The position numbers and the translations under genes are program-made. A model generated the notes under the pieces. It was not told where the DNA came from and searched no databases. It saw nothing but the letters and a program-made list of their open reading frames with translations. A stretch of 64,000 nucleotides of DNA from JBAXTZ01 sp041666525 (GTDB lineage: Bacteria; Bacillota; Negativicutes; JBAXTZ01): contig JBAYGT010000006.1 of the NCBI GenBank assembly GCA_041666525.1, positions 1 to 64,000 of the forward strand, in the 5' to 3' direction. This document shows positions 43,422-55,925 of the stretch, in pieces (the first letter of the stretch is position 1; the number at the start of each line of letters is the position of its first letter).

Positions 43422-44342
43422 ATGATATTAGAGCCAGTGGTTCGCCAGTCGATTCTTATTGTTGATGATGATTTGGTGAGTGCCCGTAAGTTGTCAATTC
43501 TGTTGAGTGATGAATATGAAACGGTTGTTGCGCATAACGGCGAAGACGCATTGCGATTAGCGTTGGCAGATACGCCGCCGGATTTGATTTTACTCGATGT
43601 GATATTGCCGGATATTAATGGCTATGATATTTGCCGGCGGCTAAAGGCGGACGCTCGCAGTCTGAAAATTCCAATAATATTCATCACCGGCAAAGATAGT
43701 GAAAGCGATGAAATTAAGGGTTTGGAAGCAGGCGCGGTTGATTATGTGACCAAACCGTTTCGGTTACCGATTATTAAGTCGCGGGTGCGGACTCATCTGA
43801 AATTAAAACGTCAACAAGATATTCTGGAAAACCTGTCGATGATCGACGGGTTGACGGGAATCGCCAATCGGCGCAAATTCGACGAATATTTGCTGATTGC
43901 CGGGGAGTTTGCCGCGCGTAATGCGACTCCGCTGTCGCTCATTATGATAGATCTTGACTATTTCAAGGCCTATAACGATTGCTACGGGCATTATGAAGGT
44001 GATGTCTGTCTGATTCGTGTTGCCAAAACTATTGCCGAGAGTATCAACCGCAAGAATGATTTGGCCGCCCGCTATGGCGGCGAAGAATTTGTCTGTGTTT
44101 TGCCGGGCGCAGGCTATCAGGCGGCTTTGGCGTTTGCCGAGCATATTCGCGAAAATGTTGCAAAATTGAAACTGCCGCATCGTCAGTCAGCAGCGCTGGA
44201 TTGGGTTACAGTCAGCCTCGGTGTGGCAACTTTAGATAATGTTGCCGGAGGCGAGATTGCTGAAAAGTTAATAACTGCCGCCGATCAGGCGTTGTATCGT
44301 GCCAAGGCGCAGGGACGCAACCAGGTTGCAGGAATCGAATAG
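43422..44342 (+). CDS. Response regulator diguanylate cyclase
   Basis: A 306-residue REC-GGDEF protein. The receiver has ILIVDDD and the phosphorylated Asp in LILLDVILPDINGYD; Lys is in VTKPF. The GGDEF domain (from about residue 138) carries DGLTGIANRRKFDEYL, MIDLDYFKAYND and the active motif GGEEF. An RxxD inhibitory site (RKND) lies exactly five residues before it, so product feedback by c-di-GMP is expected. The hybrid kinase 50 bp downstream with an Hpt domain is a likely phosphodonor. TGGAG precedes ATG 43422. Confidence 0.92.
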   Translation: MILEPVVRQSILIVDDDLVSARKLSILLSDEYETVVAHNGEDALRLALADTPPDLILLDVILPDINGYDICRRLKADARSLKIPIIFITGKDSESDEIKGLEAGAVDYVTKPFRLPIIKSRVRTHLKLKRQQDILENLSMIDGLTGIANRRKFDEYLLIAGEFAARNATPLSLIMIDLDYFKAYNDCYGHYEGDVCLIRVAKTIAESINRKNDLAARYGGEEFVCVLPGAGYQAALAFAEHIRENVAKLKLPHRQSAALDWVTVSLGVATLDNVAGGEIAEKLITAADQALYRAKAQGRNQVAGIE

Positions 44343-44392
44343 CTGCTGGAAAATCGGCTGGTAAGATAATATTAGGCAAGGAGGCATACTTG

Positions 44393-47542
<3,150 letters not shown>

Positions 47543-47615
47543 ACAGTTAGTTAACGCTACATTAAACTAAAATTGTTCTTTCGTAGTAGATAAAAAAATA
47601 AACGGAGCGTATATT

Positions 47616-49691
47616 TTGGAAGGGCATAAAAAACCGGCATTAAAACCTAGTTTAGGATTGTTTTCGACAATGGCTCTGGTTGTTGGTTCAGTACTTGGTG
47701 CGGGCGCTTTTATGAAGCCGCCGGCGGTACTCCTGGCGGCCGGTGACTCCAACTGGGCGATGGCCGCCTGGCTGGTGAGTGCTTTTTTTAGCATGGCCGG
47801 AGGTTTGACGCTGTGCGAACTGGGCGCGATGTTTCCCCGCGCCGGCGGTGTGTATATTTTCCTGGAAGAGATTTATGGGCCGAAAATGGCGTATTTGTAC
47901 GGCTGGATGATAACCATCCTCTATGGTCCGGCGGTAGTCGGCGCAATGACCGGTTACTTCAGTTCGATTTTCTGTCTGCTATTCAATATTCCGGCGAACT
48001 ATATACCACTGGTCGGCTTCTCGGTGTTGTTGTTCGTGTTGTTCGTAAATAGTATCGGTGTCAAAGAAGCCGGTTATCTGCAAATGATAGCTACGCTGTG
48101 CAAGTTGGTTCCGGTGGTGTTGCTGACGATATTCGGACTGTGGAAAGGCAATGGCCAGGTTTTTAATATGCCAATCGGTGACAGTCACCCGGCCGGGGTG
48201 TTTTCGCTTGCGGTTATTGCCACGCTATTTGCCTATGACGGCTGGGCGAATGTTTCGGCAATGGCCGGGGAAATTAAAGATCCGGCGCGCACTTTGCCGC
48301 GGGCGATTATCAGCGGGCTGTTGTTTTTGTCCGCGGTCTATATCCTGATTAACATTGCATTTATCAAAATCATTCCGCCGGAGCAGTTGGTTTCGCTCGG
48401 GCATGATGCCGCGGCGATTGTCGCGCAAAAACTGTTTGGATTGTATGGCGGCAATATTGTTTCCGTGGGTATTATGATTTCAGTGCTGGGCGGGTTGAAC
48501 GGCTACGCGATGACCGTGTCGCGGATGATTTATGCCATGGGCGAGCAAGGGCAACTGCCCGGCAGCCGCTATATCGGCAAAATTGATTCGGACAGCAACA
48601 CCCCGGTTAACGCGTTTTTGCTGTTGGTGGTTATGGCATTTGTTTATTTCCAGTTGCTCAATCCCGATCTGTTGACCGATATTGCGATGTTTTCAATCTG
48701 GATATTCTTTGCGATGACTTTTATTGGGGTTATTATTGCCCGCAAAAAGTTTGCCACGTTGCCGCGAATATTTAAGGTTCCGTTGTACCCTTACACGCCG
48801 ATTGTCGCGATTGCCGGCGCGCTGTATATAATTGTCGGGATGTTGATGAACGAACCGGTTAACAGCCTGATTTCAATTTTGCTGACGTTGTCCGGGATAC
48901 CGGTATTTTTGCTGTTCATCAGAAAACGCAAAAGCGTTTTCAAACTGCGGTTGCGGAAAAAATATGTTTTGCTGATTTGCGGATTGATGATTATCGGCCT
49001 GTTTTCCGCAGGCAACAAAGTGTTTGACAATCGTCCGGTACTGACCGTTGCCGTTGAAACGTCCAATCCGCCGATTGCGTTTGAAAATTCTGCCGGGCTG
49101 CCTGACGGACTGGATATCGAATTGATAAAAGCGATAGCCGAGCGAAACGGTTATCGCGTGAAGTTCCGTCCGACAAGTTTTGAACATTTGCTGGATGCGG
49201 TCGAACAGAAATTGGCGGACGTGGCGATTGGTGAAATAACCATTACTGAAGCCCGGCAACAGCGGGTGGATTTTACTGACAGTTATTATCGGAGCGGATT
49301 GGCGCTGGCGGTACATACCGAGGGTAAAATCAATACCGTGGCTGAACTTGACGGGCACATTCTCGGGGTAAAATCCCGCACGACGGGTGTGGATTACAGC
49401 GCTACGTTACACGGTAAAATCCGGATTGAAAAAATCGATACGACTTCCAATCTTATCAACTTATTCAACGATAACAAGATTGATGCAATATTGTATGATC
49501 GTCCGATCCTTGAACAATTAGTTGATAAGAATACCTTAAAATCAGCCAGGCTGATTAGTGTCACCGACAATGAACGATACGGTTTTGCTTACAGCAAAAA
49601 CGACAAAGCGCTGGGGGTGAAACTGAATAACGGCTTACGCGAACTGAAAGACGGCGGAAAACTGCGCGAGCTGCTGCAAAAATGGTTGTAA
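47616..49691 (+). CDS. APC permease fused to solute-binding domain
   Basis: A 691-residue fusion. Residues about 10-440 are an APC-superfamily amino acid permease with 12 helices, similar to SteT/LAT exchangers: VVGSVLGAGAFMKPP, GALxxCELG-like LTLCELGAMFPRAGG, and FAYDGWANVSAMAGEIKDPAR. After another helix (450-467) comes a family-3 periplasmic binding domain (475-691): VAVETSNPPIAFEN, GLDIELIKAIAERNGY, DVAIGEITITEARQQRVDFTDSYY. Such domains usually serve ABC systems; fused to a secondary transporter they are unusual. TTG 47616 follows GGAG at 47604-47607. A separate binding protein is encoded convergently downstream. Confidence 0.9.
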   Translation: MEGHKKPALKPSLGLFSTMALVVGSVLGAGAFMKPPAVLLAAGDSNWAMAAWLVSAFFSMAGGLTLCELGAMFPRAGGVYIFLEEIYGPKMAYLYGWMITILYGPAVVGAMTGYFSSIFCLLFNIPANYIPLVGFSVLLFVLFVNSIGVKEAGYLQMIATLCKLVPVVLLTIFGLWKGNGQVFNMPIGDSHPAGVFSLAVIATLFAYDGWANVSAMAGEIKDPARTLPRAIISGLLFLSAVYILINIAFIKIIPPEQLVSLGHDAAAIVAQKLFGLYGGNIVSVGIMISVLGGLNGYAMTVSRMIYAMGEQGQLPGSRYIGKIDSDSNTPVNAFLLLVVMAFVYFQLLNPDLLTDIAMFSIWIFFAMTFIGVIIARKKFATLPRIFKVPLYPYTPIVAIAGALYIIVGMLMNEPVNSLISILLTLSGIPVFLLFIRKRKSVFKLRLRKKYVLLICGLMIIGLFSAGNKVFDNRPVLTVAVETSNPPIAFENSAGLPDGLDIELIKAIAERNGYRVKFRPTSFEHLLDAVEQKLADVAIGEITITEARQQRVDFTDSYYRSGLALAVHTEGKINTVAELDGHILGVKSRTTGVDYSATLHGKIRIEKIDTTSNLINLFNDNKIDAILYDRPILEQLVDKNTLKSARLISVTDNERYGFAYSKNDKALGVKLNNGLRELKDGGKLRELLQKWL

Positions 49692-49697
49692 AAACAA

Positions 49698-49732
49698 AAA
49701 GCCACCAAATGATTTTTCCATTTGGTGGCTTT
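49698..49732. terminator. Shared bidirectional terminator
   Basis: 14-bp stem aaagccaccaaatg/catttggtggcttt with a short T-rich loop, placed between convergent genes. Confidence 0.9.
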
Positions 49733-49745
49733 AATATTTTAGTAT

Positions 49746-50591
49746 TTAAGGTTGAAGTCTGGTAAACCATTTGTCGTAAATCATTTTCAATTCGCCACTT
49801 TGCTGCATTTCCATAAGCGCTTTGTTGAGTTTGTCGTTTAGCGGTTTGTTGCCCTTCTTTAACACCATTGCGAATTCCTCGGTTGAAGGCATGTTGACGA
49901 TCCGCAGCTGATTCATTTTACGGTCTTTCAAACAATATTCGGCAGCCATTCTGTCCATTACGATTGCATCAAGATCACCGTTATACAGGTCAATGTACAT
50001 TTCTGTTTGACTATGATAGCCTTTGAGTTTGACCCCTTTTGTGGCATTGGCTTGAGCAATCATCGTTGTGCCTAATTCAACACCGACCGTTTTTCCGGAC
50101 AGATCGTTCGCGTTGTAGATCCGTGAACCTTTAGTTGTCAGGATGCAAGCGCCGCCCTTGGCGTAAGGAATCGTGAAATCTACCAGTTTTTTTCGGGCAT
50201 CGGTGACTGAGATGCCGCCAATAGCGATATCAATTGCCGGCGCCGGGGTATAAGAGCTTTTAACTAAATATTGATTGATTTTTTTTCCGCGTTCAATTTG
50301 GTCGATCATTTCACCAAACGGAAGATTGCGATATTCAACGTTAAGTCCGGCTTTTTTTGCGGCCGCTTCGATTACATCAATATCAAAACCGATATAGGCG
50401 GTGGCCTGTTTAACCGGGGTGACCACGTTACCGTTGGTGTCGAGATTTACCGACACTGGTTGGTTGATAAAAGTGTACGGAGGATTATTGTCTATGCCAA
50501 CGATGATTTTATTTGGATCCCACAAGTAATATGCCGTCACGGCTGCTGCCACAATAATAATTGCCAGCAAGATGAATAACAGCTTTTTCAT
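49746..50591 (-). CDS. Amino-acid-type solute-binding protein (SBP_bac_3)
   Basis: A 281-residue family-3 binding protein with an N-terminal hydrophobic anchor (residues 3-23) and no lipobox cysteine. GFDIDVIEAAAKKAGLNVEYR, IDIAIGGISVTDARKKLVDFTIPY and VGVELGTTM are typical. No ABC permease or ATPase genes lie nearby; the only transporter is the APC-SBP fusion ending at the shared terminator. ATG 50591 is chosen, as GAGGAG is 9 bp upstream and touches the earlier ATG at 50600. Confidence 0.9.
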   Translation of the reverse strand: MKKLLFILLAIIIVAAAVTAYYLWDPNKIIVGIDNNPPYTFINQPVSVNLDTNGNVVTPVKQATAYIGFDIDVIEAAAKKAGLNVEYRNLPFGEMIDQIERGKKINQYLVKSSYTPAPAIDIAIGGISVTDARKKLVDFTIPYAKGGACILTTKGSRIYNANDLSGKTVGVELGTTMIAQANATKGVKLKGYHSQTEMYIDLYNGDLDAIVMDRMAAEYCLKDRKMNQLRIVNMPSTEEFAMVLKKGNKPLNDKLNKALMEMQQSGELKMIYDKWFTRLQP

Positions 50592-50720
50592 GATGGTCAT
50601 CTCCTCTCGTTTATTTTAGTTTCATATCTGCATACATATTCTATCATGTTATGCGTACTATTTACACTACTGAGACAGTGATTATGTGAGCAGAGTTTGA
50701 TTTTATTTCAGCGGCGTTTA

Positions 50721-50737
50721 ATATCTGGTGCAGATAT
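50721..50737. promoter_or_regulatory. Palindromic operator candidate before moeA
   Basis: ATATCTG-GTG-CAGATAT is a perfect inverted repeat directly before a TAGAAT box (50740-50745). A regulator bound here could control the moeA genes. Confidence 0.45.
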
Positions 50738-50808
50738 GCTAGAATAGCGGTAATTATATAATCATTATTGGACCCCATGTTTTGATGTTTCAGTATGGAG
50801 GATGACGG

Positions 50809-52056
50809 TTGAGGCTGTTAGAGGTAATGAAAAAAACGGCGGTGCTTGATTTGTTGCGCCGGCAATTTTTTGAAATTGTACGTTGTAACGATAACCAGGA
50901 GCTAATCGCTATTGAACAAGCAATTGGCAGGAATTTGGCGGAGGCAATTTATGCTTCGGCAAATATGCCTGAATTTAAACGGTCCATGATGGACGGCTAT
51001 GCGGTGCGGGCGGCAGATACAGTTGGTTGTTCCGAGTCGGCGCCGGTAATTCTTGAAGTAGTTGGCTCAAGTGCGATGGGTGAAAATGTCGATACCGTAT
51101 TGAAGCCGGGGCAGGCATTGCGTATTTCTACCGGCGGGATGGTGCCGGACGGCGCAGATGCGGTAGTAATGGTTGAATATACAGAAGCGTTGGAATCAGA
51201 GTTGGCAATACTATGGCCGGTGGCGCCGCGCGAGAATGTGATTGATATCGGGGACGATGTCCGCGCGGATGAAAAATTGTTTAATGTAGGGAAAAAATTA
51301 GAAGCGCATAACATCGGCGTTTTAGCAATGCTAGGGGTGGACACAGTCTGGGTGCGAAAAAAACCGACGGTTGGTATTATTTCGACAGGCGACGAACTGG
51401 TGGGAATTGATGAACAACCAGGGATTGGTCAAGTGCGGGATGTGAACACCTTGAATTTAGCAGTATTCGCTTGTAAATATGGCTGTGAAGTCTTGCAGAA
51501 GCGTTGCGTTAAGGATAACAATGAGAAAATTCGTGCGGCGTTGCAGTTGATGCTGGCAACTTGTGATATTGTTTTAATTTCCGGGGGCAGCTCGGTAGGT
51601 GAGCAAGATTGCACTGCTGAAATCATTAACACGATGGGGAAACCGGGAGTACTGGTGCACGGAGTAGCGATAAAACCGGGCAAACCGACAATTGTTGCGA
51701 GGACTGGGGATAAAGCGATTTTTGGGTTGCCGGGGCATCCGGCGGCCTGTATCATGGCGTTTTTGGCGGTGGTTGCACCCTTTATTCAAGAAGTGCTATT
51801 AGGAAACAGCGACGCATTAGATAGCAAAAAAAATTGTGTCGAAGCAAAATCAGGGTTTCAATTGCATGGTGGGCAGGGACGGGATGTTTTTCAGCTGGTA
51901 AAAATTACAACGGCAAACAACGTGAATGTTGCCGTTCCGTTAACTGGCAAATCGGGAATGCTGTCGTTGTTGGCGCAAGCCGACGGCTATATTGAAATTT
52001 CGCTGGATAAAGAGGGGCTCGATATTGGTGAAGCGGTGTTGGTAAAATTGTTCTAA
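50809..52056 (+). CDS. moeA: Molybdopterin molybdenumtransferase MoeA
   Basis: A 415-residue MoeA, which inserts molybdate into adenylylated molybdopterin. Seen: PEFKRSMMDGYAVRAAD, ISTGGMVPDGADAVVMVEYTE, VGIISTGDELV, the MPT-binding SGGSSVGEQD, KPGKPT and FGLPGHPAACIMAF. TTG 50809 is 7 bp after GGAGG (50797-50801); ATG 50827 is the alternative. A second moeA-type gene follows 38 bp downstream. Confidence 0.92.
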   Translation: MRLLEVMKKTAVLDLLRRQFFEIVRCNDNQELIAIEQAIGRNLAEAIYASANMPEFKRSMMDGYAVRAADTVGCSESAPVILEVVGSSAMGENVDTVLKPGQALRISTGGMVPDGADAVVMVEYTEALESELAILWPVAPRENVIDIGDDVRADEKLFNVGKKLEAHNIGVLAMLGVDTVWVRKKPTVGIISTGDELVGIDEQPGIGQVRDVNTLNLAVFACKYGCEVLQKRCVKDNNEKIRAALQLMLATCDIVLISGGSSVGEQDCTAEIINTMGKPGVLVHGVAIKPGKPTIVARTGDKAIFGLPGHPAACIMAFLAVVAPFIQEVLLGNSDALDSKKNCVEAKSGFQLHGGQGRDVFQLVKITTANNVNVAVPLTGKSGMLSLLAQADGYIEISLDKEGLDIGEAVLVKLF

Positions 52057-52094
52057 GAACAAAGATAGCAAGAATATGAAAGGGTACGGTTATT

Positions 52095-54029
52095 ATGTAT
52101 AAAAGATACCTGAATCTTGTTGAATTTGCTGATGCCAAAAAAATATTACAAGAACAAGCGGGAAAATTATTAAAGCCGGAAACAGAAACAATCGCCGTGC
52201 GTGACAGCCTGCATCGGGTACTGCACGCACCGGTTTTTGCCAGAATTTCGCATCCGAATTATAATGCGTCAGCCATGGATGGGGTAGCGATTAACGCCGA
52301 GTCATCTTTTGGTGCGCACGAACGCCATTCGCTAAAATTGACAAAGGGGATTGACTTCTGGCCGGTGGATACCGGCGATTGCCTGCCGGCTAATTGCAAT
52401 GCCGTGGTGATGATTGAAGATGTTATAGAATTGGATCAGGACACGATAGAGCTATATAGCGCCGTCCATCCCTGGCAAAACGTGCGGGTGGTCGGCGAAG
52501 ATATTATCGTCGGCGACATGATTGTGCCGGGCAATCATTGTATCCAGGCGGTGGATATCGGGGCAATTTTGTGTAGTGGCAACGCTGAGGTGACGGTGCG
52601 CAAAAAACTTCAAGTGGGCATTGTTCCGACCGGTACCGAACTTCGAACGGCGGCAACCGCGGACCGCTTACAACCCGGAGAGATTATTGACAGTAATTCG
52701 GAAATGCTCGCGGCGTTGATTAGAGAAGCGGGTGCTACGGCCAAGATTTACGATATCGTGCCGGACAACAAAGAATTGCTGCGTGCCGCTTTTTTGAACG
52801 TCGCGAATGAATCGGATATCGTGCTAATAATCGCCGGATCTTCGGCCGGTACTGAAGATTACACCCAACCGTTGGTGGCGGAGCTTGGCGAAGTGTTTGT
52901 GCATGGCATTGCCATTAAGCCCGGCAAACCGGTTGTATTTGGCAAAATCAGCGAAAAACTGGTACTGGGAATGCCGGGCTATCCGGTGGCAGCGTTTATG
53001 ATTGCCCGGGAATTTTTGCAGCCGCTGTTGAGAAAACAGGCTGGTTTGGGAGAAAATATTCTGGAAAGTTGTCGGGTCGATAAAGTGGACGCGATATTGT
53101 CGCGGCGGTTGATATCGTCGTTAAAACATCAGGAATTTGTTCAGGTCAAACTGGGACGGATAAAAGATAAACTGATCGCCACACCGCTAAACCGCGGCGC
53201 CGGAGTTACGATGTCGCTGGTGAAAGCAGACGGAATATTGGACGTAGCGCGGGCCAGTGAAGGAATTGAGTCCGGTACAAAAGTGAAGGTGCAGTTAATC
53301 CGGCCACTGGAAATGATTAACAATGCGTTAATTTGTACCGGCAGTCACGATATTATCATTGATAAAATTAATGCTGAACTGACAAAAACCGCCGATGGCT
53401 GGACGCTGGCATCGGCACACGTGGGCAGCCTCGGTGGGATTATGGCAATCAAGCGCGGCGAAGCGCATATCGCACCGGCGCATTTGCTGGACGAGGCTAC
53501 CGGCGAGTATAACATTTCGTATATAAAAAAATATCTCCGGGAGATACCGGTTGTATTGATTAGGGGAATTAAACGTCAGCAGGGCCTGTATTTCCGCCGC
53601 AATGAACAGCTGTCAGCACGGTCGCTTGCGGCGATTGCTGAACAGGGTTTATCGTTTGCTAACCGGCAAAAGGGTTCGGGCACACGGGTGTTGCTGGACT
53701 ATTTGTTGAAGCAGGACGGGATTCCGGTTACGGCGATAAGCGGCTACGAGCAGGAGTTGTTGACGCATACTGCGGTGGCGTTGGCGGTGTTGTCGGGGAA
53801 CTATGATACCGGTATGGGAATCGAAGCCGTGGCTAATTTGCTGGGATTGGATTTTGTTCCGGTGGGCGTGGAGAACTACGACTTAATTGTTCCGCAAGAG
53901 TACCTTGAAGATGTACGGATACAAAAATTGCTGGAGATACTACGATCTGGTGAATTCAAGAATAACATTGAAAGTATGGGCGGCTATGTAGTCGAAAATA
54001 TTGAGCTGATTCCGCTGAATTCGGACTAA
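52095..54029 (+). CDS. MoeA-like protein with C-terminal PBP-like domain
   Basis: A 644-residue two-part protein. Residues 1-405 are a MoeA domain (NYNASAMDGVAINAESS, VGIVPTGTELR, IAGSSAGTEDYT, KPGKPVVFG, GMPGYPVAAFMIA). Residues about 415-644 are a periplasmic-binding-like domain (PF12727 type: GSHDIIIDKI, GSLGGIMAIKRGEAHIAPAHLLD, RQKGSGTRVLLDYLL) that probably acts in the cytosol as a molybdate or ligand sensor. The catalytic SGGSS of MoeA is AGSSAG here. Such fusions are common beside moeA in anaerobic Firmicutes. No molybdoenzyme gene is in the window. Confidence 0.9.
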   Translation: MYKRYLNLVEFADAKKILQEQAGKLLKPETETIAVRDSLHRVLHAPVFARISHPNYNASAMDGVAINAESSFGAHERHSLKLTKGIDFWPVDTGDCLPANCNAVVMIEDVIELDQDTIELYSAVHPWQNVRVVGEDIIVGDMIVPGNHCIQAVDIGAILCSGNAEVTVRKKLQVGIVPTGTELRTAATADRLQPGEIIDSNSEMLAALIREAGATAKIYDIVPDNKELLRAAFLNVANESDIVLIIAGSSAGTEDYTQPLVAELGEVFVHGIAIKPGKPVVFGKISEKLVLGMPGYPVAAFMIAREFLQPLLRKQAGLGENILESCRVDKVDAILSRRLISSLKHQEFVQVKLGRIKDKLIATPLNRGAGVTMSLVKADGILDVARASEGIESGTKVKVQLIRPLEMINNALICTGSHDIIIDKINAELTKTADGWTLASAHVGSLGGIMAIKRGEAHIAPAHLLDEATGEYNISYIKKYLREIPVVLIRGIKRQQGLYFRRNEQLSARSLAAIAEQGLSFANRQKGSGTRVLLDYLLKQDGIPVTAISGYEQELLTHTAVALAVLSGNYDTGMGIEAVANLLGLDFVPVGVENYDLIVPQEYLEDVRIQKLLEILRSGEFKNNIESMGGYVVENIELIPLNSD

Positions 54030-54067
54030 AATATATTGAAAATCATACAAATATTGCAAAATTATCC

Positions 54068-54097
54068 GAAAACTAACTCATAAATGTGTTGGTTTTT
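54068..54097 (+). terminator. Weak terminator after moeA pair
   Basis: aaaactaac/gttggtttt stem followed by TTTTATTTT. Confidence 0.55.
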
Positions 54098-54194
54098 TAT
54101 TTTGTACGTATTACACAACTTATTCATGTTTTCTTCAACAGTTCTTCACAACTTTAGTATATACTGAACCCGTAGAAAAAATTTGGAGGTTATC

Positions 54195-54599
54195 ATGAAA
54201 AAGACAATTACGATTATTTTGGTAGTGATAAGTCTGCTGATGTTGTTATTCGTTTCCGGCTGCGGCGCAAACGCGTTCAAGGCGAACAAAACCACCGACA
54301 GCTACAATATCGAGTTGACAGCCGATCACAACCCGTTGACCACCGGCGAAAATCAGTTGCAAATCGCAATCAGTGACAAAAATGGTAACGCAGTTACTGA
54401 CGCTCAAGTTAAAATTAACTACTCAATGGCAGCAATGCCGGGTATGCCAGCGATGAGTCACAACACCAAGGCGACGCTAAACAACAAACTCTATGAAGCT
54501 GACATTGACCTGATGTCAGCCGGGTCATGGACAATTAGCGTACAGATTACTCGTGACGGCAAAATGCAAAAGGCTGATTTTGCGGTCGACGCGCACTAA
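54195..54599 (+). CDS. YtkA-like lipoprotein
   Basis: A 134-residue lipoprotein: signal with lipobox VSGC (Cys23), then a YtkA/FixH-like beta-sandwich (40-134) with the Met-rich stretch MAAMPGMPAMSH, suggestive of copper binding. It starts the metal-efflux operon and may act as a periplasmic metal carrier in place of CusF (inference). GGAGG at 54185-54189 fixes ATG 54195. Confidence 0.8.
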   Translation: MKKTITIILVVISLLMLLFVSGCGANAFKANKTTDSYNIELTADHNPLTTGENQLQIAISDKNGNAVTDAQVKINYSMAAMPGMPAMSHNTKATLNNKLYEADIDLMSAGSWTISVQITRDGKMQKADFAVDAH

Positions 54600-54653
54600 T
54601 TGCTGTAGCTCTCCTTTGCAACCTTGTAACTTTATAAAGGAAAGGTGTCGATA

Positions 54654-55925
54654 ATGAAACGGCTGAGTTTGCTCCTGATATTTGTGTTGGTCGGAATGAA
54701 CGGTCTTGCGGCGGCTGACGATAATGTTTCCTTAGATTCACTGACAATCTTTGCGCTGAAGAACAGTCCGGAATTGACCGCGGCTAATGCTGCGGTCATC
54801 TCGGCGCAGCAGGTTGCGCCACAGGCGAATAGCTTGCCCGATCCGATGGTTGGTATAAATTACCAGAGTGATCAATTACAACCCAATCTTAGTGGCGAGT
54901 TGTCTTGGCTGATGCTGAGCGCGTCGCAGGAAATTACGTTGCCGGGCAAACTCAGCCTGCGCCGGCAAATCGCCGAAGCCAATGTTGAAAAAAGCAAGTT
55001 CGAGTTGCGGGCAGTGCAGAGTGAACTGGTCGGTAAAATTGCCGAGCAGTACATTGAATTGTGTCTGCTCGATAAAAAAATTCAAATAATAACCGGAAGA
55101 ATAGCGCTCGCAGATGATCTAGTCACTGCGGCAACTATTCGCTACAAAACCGGCAGCGCCGAGCAGCAAGATGTATTGCTTGCTCAAAAAGCAAGCTATG
55201 AGTTGCAGCTGGAACGTGAACAATTGAAGCGGGATGAACAAACCGGTTCGGCACAATTGCTGGCAACGAGCGGAAAAACGGACAACGATGGCACCTTGCG
55301 CGTGCAAATACCGGAACAAGGGGTTATGCTTCCGGCTAATACCGAGTTGATTAAAACTGTTTTACAGCAATCGGCGGCGTTGGCAGCACTGAAACAACAA
55401 TGGGATGTTCGTGTGCTGGAAACAAAACTTGCCGAGGAGGAGCGCTTTCCTGATTATACGGTCAGTGCCGGAATATCGGTTGCCGGCGGGATGCCGGGAA
55501 TGTGGAATGCCGGTATGCAGTTAAGTGTTCCGATTAATCTCGCCAACAAACAAGAGCGTGCCGTCGCGCAGGCACAAGCCGGAGCTGTTATTGCTCAAGC
55601 GCAATATAGCACCCGTAAATTGGCATTGGTTTCAGAAGTTAAGGCGGACTACGCGGCGTATCTTGCTGCAAAACGTACCCTGAGTATATATAACGATCAA
55701 CTGCTAGCGCTCGGAAAGCGGACTTATGCTGCCAGCCTTGCAGCTTATTCGACCGGCCGGAATACAATTGGTAATGTGCTTGAGCAGTTAAACACGGCGT
55801 TGGATTACGAAACCGGTTATTGGGAACAGTACGCCGCTGTTTTGAAAAATCAGGCGCAGTTACAAGCGCTCGCTAACAGCAATATCGACCGTTATCTGGA
55901 AAAGGAGCGTGGCAATCATGATTAG
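54654..55925 (+). CDS. Outer-membrane efflux channel, TolC/CusC-like
   Basis: A 423-residue outer-membrane factor with a signal peptide (1-22, LAAADD) and two OEP repeats of coiled helices, e.g. the second ending in LAAYSTGRNTIGNVLEQLNT. Short for the family, as in many CusC-like proteins linked to metal pumps. It forms the outer duct for the RND pump encoded next. It overlaps the adaptor gene by 8 bp. Confidence 0.88.
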   Translation: MKRLSLLLIFVLVGMNGLAAADDNVSLDSLTIFALKNSPELTAANAAVISAQQVAPQANSLPDPMVGINYQSDQLQPNLSGELSWLMLSASQEITLPGKLSLRRQIAEANVEKSKFELRAVQSELVGKIAEQYIELCLLDKKIQIITGRIALADDLVTAATIRYKTGSAEQQDVLLAQKASYELQLEREQLKRDEQTGSAQLLATSGKTDNDGTLRVQIPEQGVMLPANTELIKTVLQQSAALAALKQQWDVRVLETKLAEEERFPDYTVSAGISVAGGMPGMWNAGMQLSVPINLANKQERAVAQAQAGAVIAQAQYSTRKLALVSEVKADYAAYLAAKRTLSIYNDQLLALGKRTYAASLAAYSTGRNTIGNVLEQLNTALDYETGYWEQYAAVLKNQAQLQALANSNIDRYLEKERGNHD

